DNA of 64,000 bases, taken from assembly GCA_963920635.1 (NCBI GenBank), contig OY987301.1, forward strand, positions 19,634,501 through 19,698,500, read 5' to 3'. Both the position numbers and the translations under genes were made by a program. Of this stretch, positions 56,672 through 64,000 are shown in pieces (the stretch's first letter is position 1; the number at the start of each line of letters is the position of its first letter). A model generated the notes under the pieces. It made no database searches, had not been told where the DNA came from, and saw only the letters and a list, made by a program, of their open reading frames with translations. Source of the DNA: Pseudeuparius sepicola (lineage: Eukaryota; Arthropoda; Insecta; Coleoptera; Anthribidae).

Positions 56672-57456
56672 CAGTGATGTTATGTATCGAGATACATGTA
56701 TCTAGATACTGTATCTAGATACTTTTTAGTTACCTAGATACATATCTAGATACTTACAAAAATCGGGATTTGCTTTAGTATCTAGATCCTTTTGAAAGTA
56801 CGTAGATACTTAGATACTAGATACATTTTTTTAGCCAAGATGCCAAGGCGTGCCACGTGCCTATATTTAACTTTTAAACCGTTCCTATGGGCAAAAATTA
56901 ATTTTAAGTTTATTGTAATTCAAATAGGATTAAATGCTTTGTGCAATCGATGAGGCAAAAAATATAACACGGTTTTACCATCATCTGCCCCAGTCGAGTG
57001 CCTCTTTAGTACAGGAGGACAAATTTTAACGCCAAGGCGTAATAACAGGCTCAGCGATGAAAACTTCGAAATGTTGCTAATGTTAAAAAAATAAACAATA
57101 CAAATAATAAAATGGGGTGTGATTTACTGTTTTTTTAAATACCGTACATAAAGGACCTATATACTCATTGCTCACTTTGGAGTGACGTAGGTACATGGTA
57201 AACTACTAACCCACAACTTGTTTCAATTAGTGACAATCTAAACTTCACATTCGTCTAAAGAGTTCTACTTTACCTACACACACACACACCCTCACTTGTT
57301 TCATAAATATCTAAGTAGGTAAGTATATTGATTGCCTTATGAGGTCTGAAATTTTCATAATTAACTGTATCTGAATGTATCTGGAAGTATCCAGATACTT
57401 TGGAAAAAATGTTTCGGTGTCTGTATCTAGACACATCTGAATCTGTTACATCACTG
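56672..57456 (+). mobile_element. hAT element, CAGTGATGT termini, internally deleted
   Basis: Ends CAGTGATGTTATGTATC and the inverse CAGTGATGTAACAGATTC; flanking 8-mers ATATAGGT (56664-56671) and GTATAGGT (57457-57464) are a target duplication with one change. Both subterminal zones are packed with TATCTAGATAC and close variants, likely binding sites for the transposase. Only the last part of the transposase remains. Confidence 0.85.
56972..57094 (+). pseudogene. hAT transposase dimerisation domain remnant
   Basis: Encodes [21 protein letters not shown] followed by [11 protein letters not shown] and EMLLMLKK before a stop at 57092. It matches the C-terminal hAT dimerisation signature (PSSSAxVERxFSxxGxIxxxRRxxLxxxxxExLLFLK). 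The catalytic domain has been deleted, so this is a relic inside the non-autonomous element. Confidence 0.85.
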
Positions 57457-57464
57457 GTATAGGT

Positions 57465-58468
57465 TTAATATTTTCTGCTGGTTTGATATTATTTTGTAAT
57501 TATATTAACCTCAAAAATTATGGCAACTGATGTATTTGGTAATTTTGAGACAAGGAATTGTCGACAATCACATAACAACATGACCTCAGCGTGCACGGAA
57601 TTATTCCACGATCGACAAGCCTGACATTAAAAAACTCCTCTCCCGGTGTTTATTTGTCTTGCAGGCTCACGGCCGCTATTTTGTGATGCCAGTGTACTCT
57701 TTAATTAAACACGAAGATAACACAAAATTAATTTATAATTAGTCATATGAAAGACCAGCACAGTTAAATTATATATCAACAGACTTAAACAATTGCAATA
57801 TAAATAAATTGTAAGGTCACATTATGAATAAATAAAAAGGAAAAAGTGGCGAAATTGTGGTTCAATGACATCGGCGAACAAACATTCGACTAAAACTGAT
57901 AAAAAGGTTATTGCCATCATCTCTGAGCTGTGATAAAAGGTAAATAAATTTCAGCGCATGCACAAATATTGCAGCCAACAGCCAACGTTTTTTTGAGACG
58001 CCATGTGAAGGCCCAGTCAATGAGCAAATAAAGCTGATATCGACGGTAAAAATTCGTTTTGGGTAGTAGTACACTCATATCAGCAATGCGGATAGAGTTA
58101 TTTTGTTCAACATATTCCCAAGGCTTTTATAAAATCAAGGTGGCGCGGCGTTTGCTAAACGTTTTCTGCGTCATATCAACATGCAGGGCCCCTTTAATCT
58201 AACGAAGATGATTTTATAAATACCTACTAGATATACGACAATATGAGTATAAATGACATTAAATTGCCTCCAATGAAATTATTTCAAACAGTTCGTATAA
58301 AATTAGTTTTTACTATTTCAACGTAAAATCTCTCGGATCGGCCAGATATAAATATAAAAACGTATTATAAAAATAAAAATATACAGATGGATGCATAAAT
58401 AGCATAAACATTATCTATACAAAACAAGCAAAACATATTCTGACTAATAGGTACAATAAAGACTTAGG
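57465..58468. other. No gene recognised
   Basis: AT-rich; a 70-codon minus frame (58074-57862) is unrecognised. Confidence 0.35.
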
Positions 58469-58550
58469 TACTTCACTGCCGATTTCTGAGCTTTTAATGA
58501 CGATTTTCAGGTCCTTTAATGCCGATTTAAAAAAAGTTTTTTTGTTTTGA
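58469..58550. repeat. Two-copy block, matches 10322-10405
   Basis: Shares CACTGCCGATTT, GAGCTTTTAATG and ATTTTGAG/ATTTTCAG blocks in the same order; each copy itself contains the CCGATTT unit twice. Confidence 0.45.
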
Positions 58551-58929
58551 AATATACGGGGATATTGGATAACAATCGCCCGTTCTCAATCGGCTTGACT
58601 TTTATTTGTTGCGATGATATTTATTTATAATGCATTTTCAGTTTTTATTTTCAAATTTACGTTTTTAATTTTGTTTTTCCAATATCCTTGTATGTACGGG
58701 ATTTGTTTTCGTTTTGACGAATTATTTTTTTATGTATTTGATTTTATTTTCAGTTAGTTTAGAATGTTTACTTATTTTAAAATAAAAATAAATAAATATT
58801 ATCTCAATGGGTATATGTTTAAGCCGATATCGACCCTGCACCCAGTAAAATATTATACCTGTACACAATGGGGTCTTATCAGGTAGCTGATTTATTTCAG
58901 AAAGGTTAACAGTATAAATGCGTATACAC

Positions 58930-59660
58930 TATACCTTTTTCTTGAAGAATGAAAGATGCACTAAAATGATGGACCTGTAGGACCAAAAAGATAACCTCAA
59001 AATTGGCGAAATTGACATTTTCAGCTTATTCTCCATCGCCAAAAACACAGCATTGCCAAATTTCAGTTCAGCAGCTTGATTATTTTGGGAGATACTGCTA
59101 AGATTAAAAGATTAAATTGATTTGAATCTTTGTATTATTATTTGATCCGGTTTTTGAAATATTCCATTTTTAAATTTTACACTAAATTTAATTTGAACTT
59201 GTGGATCTCATGATAAAGACAGACGATCGATGCAATAGCAGCAAATATTATTTATTTACCTAGAGAATAACATACTTAATAAAATTCCAAAATGTCATGA
59301 GCTTTTAATATTTTCCATTGATTTCGAGAACATCAGCAAAACCTTAAGAGCTACAACATTTTCAAATTAATTAAATAAATTTAGTACTTTCAAAATTTTA
59401 AAATAGAATATTTCAAAAACGAAAAATATGCGATACAAAGCTTTATATAATATTATTTGTATAATCATCATCCTATCTGAAATCTGAAACTGACAAGAAA
59501 ATTAAAAAAAATGCAAAAATATATAGGGAGTTCCATTTAAAAAGACACAAGTGGCTTGTCACGGTTTTTGTAAAAACCCTGTATAAAATTTGGTATCACC
59601 GTAAATAAAAAAATACAATGCGATAAATTCAATTATTATACGAACGACCCTGTACACAGT
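58930..59660 (-). repeat. Degenerate composite of the palindrome families
   Basis: 58930-59110 matches 31985-32310 (blocks GATGGACCTGTAGGACC, CAGCTTATTCTCCATC, AAATTTCAGTTCAG). It is directly followed by 59140-59660, a degenerate copy of the core and right shell of palindromes C and D (GTGGATCTCATGATAAAGA, then TATAGGGAGTTCCATTT and AAACCCTGTATA). So the ends of two families are joined here, presumably by nested insertion followed by decay. Confidence 0.55.
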
Positions 59661-61126
59661 ATGGACGAACAGAGTCTCATAAAATATCATAATACCCGGA
59701 TACGGAATTAACCAGTGGCGTAGATGTGGGTAATAGGTACCATACATTAATATGTAAAAATAGTCCTACCCTGTCGAATCTAGAAATTTACTCGTTTACT
59801 GACATTTTCTTTCGCTGTAGTCACTAGAGTATCCAGTTAATACCTCATAGGGTTAACTGTTAACAAAAAATGTTCCTATATGTAATTATAAAGGATCCGA
59901 TCCTCCATGCCACAAAACATACCTATGTTTTGGCATAGACAAAGGCACGCATATTAGTGTCAGAACTTTCGCTGAAACTTCCGCTAAACACACCAAATGT
60001 TTTCTATAAAAACTAACAGCTAAATTAAAATACATACATTTATCTCAATTTAGTATGGAGTCCTATAAGAATTGTAAGATATTTCAATAATTCGTCTATG
60101 TAATCTATGTTAATTTGTTTTTGTTCAAAATTAAAGTTGAAAATTTGCTGTGTATGTCCCCTTTAATCTATGCCTTCGGTTAAATTTCAAATGGAATAAA
60201 TTTTAAAAATTAAAAATGTTCTTCTTTTCAGTTGCGACCAGTGGTGGAAAAGGCGTCCAGCCAGCCGCACCGAAGATAAAATAACTTTGCCGAAATGAAG
60301 CAGACGCGCCAGCAGCACCGACACCGGCCTGGCCTGGGTTCATGAAATCCGGCGTGGCCGTGACAATATCATGGCCAACTGCCAGACGAAAATATTCGAC
60401 CAGTTAAAAAGTGAAGACGTGTTTCGTGTTCGCGTCGTTTTATTTTGAAACTCCGGTTTCGCTTTCATTCGCTGCACATGCACTCACCACCGGCCAGACT
60501 GGTCTGGCTATTATGGTTCGTCCGTCCGGTCCGAAATTTCGGTTCTTCCGTTTTTACTTCTTTTTTTGTGGTTCCATCCAATAGGTACATAATGGTTGAA
60601 ATGAAGGGGTCCAAGCAAATTTAGTTTTATTTACAACGTGCCTTTTTTCCAAAATTGTGGACAAATAATAATTATTGTAACTAATCTTAATCTTAGAGAA
60701 TCGAATTATTGAAGTCAAACGTGGAACGTGTTAAGATACCTATTTAATATACACATATATTGTGTTTTCGGGTCACCCTGTGAAAAGTTTTGTGCAATTT
60801 GGCAAGGATTTTTTTTAATTCTAAAGCTTGATAAACTGCATTTTTTGAGCGAAAATGACCTCTTTCATACAGGCCCCTACTATGCCAGTTTCTAGGAGCA
60901 AAATTTTAATTAGAAATAATAAAATTTAAATTATATTTTAATAGTCCACGCTTTTAAAAAGGACTAAAAATAATATAATAGTATAAAAAATGGACTAAAA
61001 AGTATAAAATAATTTTTCCTACCCCCTAAAAAGATTCTAAAACCGTGGGGCGCATGCAATGTATAATAATGAGTGTAATAGTTAAGAAAACATATTTTCG
61101 GCACAATACAAAATTGTAAGTGAAGT
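59661..61126. other. No clear gene; GC-rich patch and inverted segment
   Basis: At 60230-60540 the sequence is GC-rich and starts after TTCTTTTCAG, a good 3' splice site, so an exon or UTR of a host gene is possible; no long frame is present. An isolated right end TCACCCTGTG lies at about 60781. The block 60957-61020 (ACTAAAAAGTATAAAATAAT) is inverted at about 61588-61640, flanking the SINE-like repeat. Confidence 0.3.
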
Positions 61127-61345
61127 GCATAATAATAATAATAATTCTCAGCCTCACAATACTACAAACTAAGAGTACTCATACTCCAGAAGCAACTGAA
61201 TGCTTGTGCGGGGGAGGGGTGCTTTGCCTTCGTTGCCATTTGCGGCTAGCACCTACTTTTCCTGCTAGGGAAAACCCTATAAAAAATCGTAGTAATCCCA
61301 GAGAGTATGTAGGATAATTAGTAAATCAAGCAGATAAAGCTATTA
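61127..61345 (-). repeat. SINE-like repeat with (ATT)n tail
   Basis: Longest copy. On the minus strand it contains a GGGATTACTACGATTTTTTA block, GGGTTTTCC, AGCCGCAAATGGCAACGAAG, a CCCCTCCCCCGC block, GTAGTATTGTGAGGCTGAGA, then (ATT)n at 61141-61127. Related copies: 26350-26510 (plus), tail only 23477-23520 (minus), upstream part 9655-9870 (minus). Confidence 0.6.
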
Positions 61346-61651
61346 AGAAGCAATGCCGTGTGAAGTGAATTCACAATAATTTGTCCGGCGCTCTTGGCCA
61401 TCAGCGGTGTTTTTCTATAAAGACATGTGCGTGCAGTCTGCCTCGACCTCGAATTGGAACCGAGGTCGATCGAAGGCAGAAAAGCATGCAATCTAAATAG
61501 TTAGCAAGGCTCCAAACATCGCCACCGCGGACCCAATCATGCATCAATTAATTATCTATCGCACCCCGTTTCGAATCTTTATGGGGTTAGGAAAAATTAT
61601 ACTTTTTAGTCCGTTTTTTATATTATTTTCCTTTTAGTTTTATTTTTATTA

Positions 61652-62844
61652 TACAGGGTGTTTCATCTTAAGTGCGAACACCCCCGTAAAATTTGTATTC
61701 TCCATCCGATTTTAGCCGCGTTTTTTTTTCTAAAAATAGGCCACAAAAAACTCTACTTGGGTGCAAAATTTCAGGTCTTAATGTCAATTTTCAAGGCCTA
61801 CTACAATTTTTTTTCTAGTAAAAAATGACGAAAACCATTTAGCGATTTTTTTATTTAAAATCTGACACCACAGCGTTAATCAGAACAACCTAAAACCCCC
61901 GCATACCAAATTTGAACAAAAAATATACAGGGAGTTCCATTCTGCAGAGTGTCAAAATTGAGCAAAATAGGAATTTTAAAGGCATCTGGAGAGTCAAGTG
62001 TGCCATGGAATCCCGTCAAAACAGATGAATGATCAACAGGACTACTCAAAGTGTTGGTGTGCAAAGATTCAATACAAAAATGTACAGGGTCTTTTTCTCT
62101 GGGCGATGTCAAAATGCTGAATTTTTATTAAACTATATTGGTCAGGAGTGCTCTGGAATCATTGAATAAATATTAATAAATACAAAAGCAATTTATTTCT
62201 TTACATCATCCAAGTCACTGTCTAAGATGATACATTTTCTGTGCGTTTCCTGTTGTGGCACACCAGCCACCTTAACTCATATTATATGGACTTACTGACT
62301 GGCAAGCTTTTGTATATTTTAGACTTAGTTCGTTTGTAATGTCTGGGGTGGTTTTGATATACTCGATTTTTGACCTGTACCTATAAAGTTTAAAAAATTC
62401 AGCATTTCGAGTTGGTACAGAAAAGAACACCTTAACACCTTGTATATTTTTTATTGGATCTTTGCACATCGACACTGTGAGTGGTTCTGTTCACCATTTC
62501 GAAGTAATTCCATGGCACACTTGACTCGCCAGATGAGTTTAAAATTCCTATTTTGCTCAACTTTCACAGCCTGCAGAATGGAACTCCCTGTATATTTTTT
62601 GTTCAAATTTGATATACGGGGGTTTTAGGTTGTTCTGATTAACGCTGTGGTGTCAGATTTTAAATAAAAAAATCGCTAAATGGTTTTCGTCATTTTTTAC
62701 TAGAAAAAAAATTGTAGTACCTAGGCCTTGAAAATTGACATTAAGACCTGAAATTTTGCATATTTTTAGAAAAAAACGCGGCTAAAATCGGATGGAGAAT
62801 ACAAATTTTACGGGGTGTTCGCACTTAAGATGAAACACCCTGTA
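61652..62844. mobile_element. Palindrome T (1.19 kb), three concentric termini
   Basis: Outer pair TACAGGGTGTTTCATCTTAA (61652) and its inverse (62844). Second pair TACAGGGAGTTCCATTCTGC (61926) and its inverse (62592). Third pair TACAGGGTCTTTT (62093) and a matching AAGAACACC...CTTGTA end (62444), less well conserved. Between the pairs the arms are homologous. The centre, about 62130-62400, is single-copy and may encode a diverged transposase tail. Confidence 0.8.
62170..62475 (-). pseudogene. Possible transposase tail at the centre of palindrome T
   Basis: The minus frame contains YRSKIEYIKTTPDITNELSL followed by KYTKACQSV, weakly resembling the region after the last catalytic residue in mariner-like transposases, and in another frame PQQETHRKCIILDSDLDD before a stop. 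The evidence is thin; the position in the loop parallels that of the clearer transposase tail in palindrome G. Confidence 0.3.
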
Positions 62845-64000
62845 TATTAAAAAATATATTTAAATTTTATTATTTTCTGCTTTTTAGTCTTGTGTTTAAA
62901 ATTTTGCAATCGATTTTAAACATCTCGATGAGATAGATTATGACAGAGACATGCAGCAAATTACAAATTTATTCCATTGTTGGAATTATACCTACCTACC
63001 AATAATAATACCTATATCAACCTGTTTAATAAAATAAAATAAAATAAAGAAAGAATCAAAAGTAATGTCATACGATTCTTATATCAATAATAAAACAAAT
63101 CAATTCCAGATCCTTCTTAGCTATATTTAAACAATTTAATTCCAGATCCTTTTTAGTTTCCAAATTATGGTGCTGGAGGTTCTAGTTGTCGCATTCTTGC
63201 AAACTGTTAAATAGCTTTCTTGTCTGTCTGTTAGTTTGTTTGTCATCCTTTCTTTTCAACGCGTTTTTAACTCGTTATTTTTATTTATTACCAGCTATCT
63301 TATGGCATGTGCTTATCTGTTCATAAATTTCCACTAGTCACATATTTTTATTTAATATTCATAATTTTGTTGTAACAACAAATAACATAATTATAATATG
63401 TGTACAGCGAGTTAATATTGCATTAGCATCCAGTTCTGAGCTATGTTTAAAGTTTCAAGTCTCTGGCTCATCGGGAAATTAGTTTAAAATCGATTGAAAA
63501 ATTTTCCGAACAGACAAACAGTAGGAAAAGAAAGAGAGTTAATAAAAACGTGGTAAAAATCTGTGCACGACTCTGGAGCACCCCTTAAAACAGACCTGTT
63601 TAAAAAATGTTGTAGTTTTTTTTTCTGTACCTATATAAGCATAAGCATACCAATATTAATATCGTACTTTAGTTTTGAAAATAAAATTTCTACATATAAT
63701 GTGCATTTTTAATTCTTACCTACCACTCTAATTCTGTTATTTTAAATTTTTTGGTGATTTATGTGATTTATTGAAATTTTGTTTCTAGAAACTAGTAATG
63801 TAGTTTCTCAAGCTAAAAATTAAAATTAAAAACTATCCGGGTCAAATCGCACAAAACTTTCTACAGGGTGACACGAAAACAAATGGGTCACAATGTAGAC
63901 ATAGAGAATGAAAGACCAAACAAGTAGAAATATCATTTTCATATTGTTTTGCCTTTGCTTAGGATTTGGGTATCCTTAACCAGAATATGATTATAGGTAA
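62845..64000. other. No gene recognised; left terminus at 63862
   Basis: AT-rich. A left-type end TACAGGGTGACACGAAAACA starts at about 63862; its inverse closely matches the isolated end at 60763-60781, so two members of one family flank this region, and the element starting here probably continues beyond the window. Confidence 0.4.

Overview
This window looks like non-coding, repeat-dense DNA from an insect nuclear genome. Evidence for that: AT-rich composition, very frequent TAGGTA/TACCTA steps, no operons or prokaryotic signals, GT-AG and GC-AG type introns inside decayed transposase genes, and several kinds of eukaryotic transposons (Jockey-type LINE, Gypsy, Tc1, mariner-like, hAT, P/THAP). 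I cannot assign an order with confidence; the abundance of TA-flanked CAGGGTG termini would fit beetles or hemipterans. I found no intact host protein gene. Almost every open frame of useful length is a transposon relic or an accident inside an inverted repeat.

Layout. 0.4-1.7 kb: 3' part of a Jockey-clade LINE that has lost the RT catalytic core. 3-4 kb: a 157-bp foldback and a 170-bp tandem duplication. 6.0-6.65 kb: head-to-head inverted repeats, each carrying a type I hammerhead ribozyme, typical of Penelope-like elements or retrozymes. 6.77-7.74 and 28.1-29.1 kb: two copies of one non-autonomous hAT family with 8-bp target duplications. 9.0-9.6 kb: second LINE RT relic (minus). 12.4-12.9 kb: mariner-like transposase relic (minus). 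22.4-24.2 kb: Gypsy pol relic (minus). 34.8-35.5 kb: relic of a P-element/THAP9-like transposase. 40.2-42.5 kb: a Tc1 element inserted inside an older TA-flanked element. 50.0-52.7 kb: two neighbouring hAT elements of the TTF-finger type, each with a perfect 8-bp target duplication. 56.7-57.5 kb: a third hAT relic keeping only the end of its transposase.

The most distinctive content is a set of nine large or small palindromes (3.0, 13.1, 19.6-21.0, 30.1-31.0, 32.7-33.6, 35.7-36.4, 38.1-39.7, 44.2-45.3 and 61.7-62.8 kb) that begin with TACAG and end with CTGTA, most as TACAGGGTG...CACCCTGTA. The eight with the closest CAGGGTG or CAGTGTG resemblance cover roughly 8 kb, about one eighth of the window. 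Several are concentric: inside the outer inverted termini lie one or two further pairs of TACAG-type termini, in the same places on both arms. One has the start of a mariner-like transposase at its centre, another has the end of one, which suggests that they arose by inverted duplication of either end of mariner-like transposons. Unpaired ends of the same kind are scattered elsewhere. A SINE-like repeat with an (ATT)n tail, a GC-rich two-copy repeat, a tRNA-like sequence and several microsatellites complete the picture. The remaining stretches are AT-rich DNA in which I recognise no gene.
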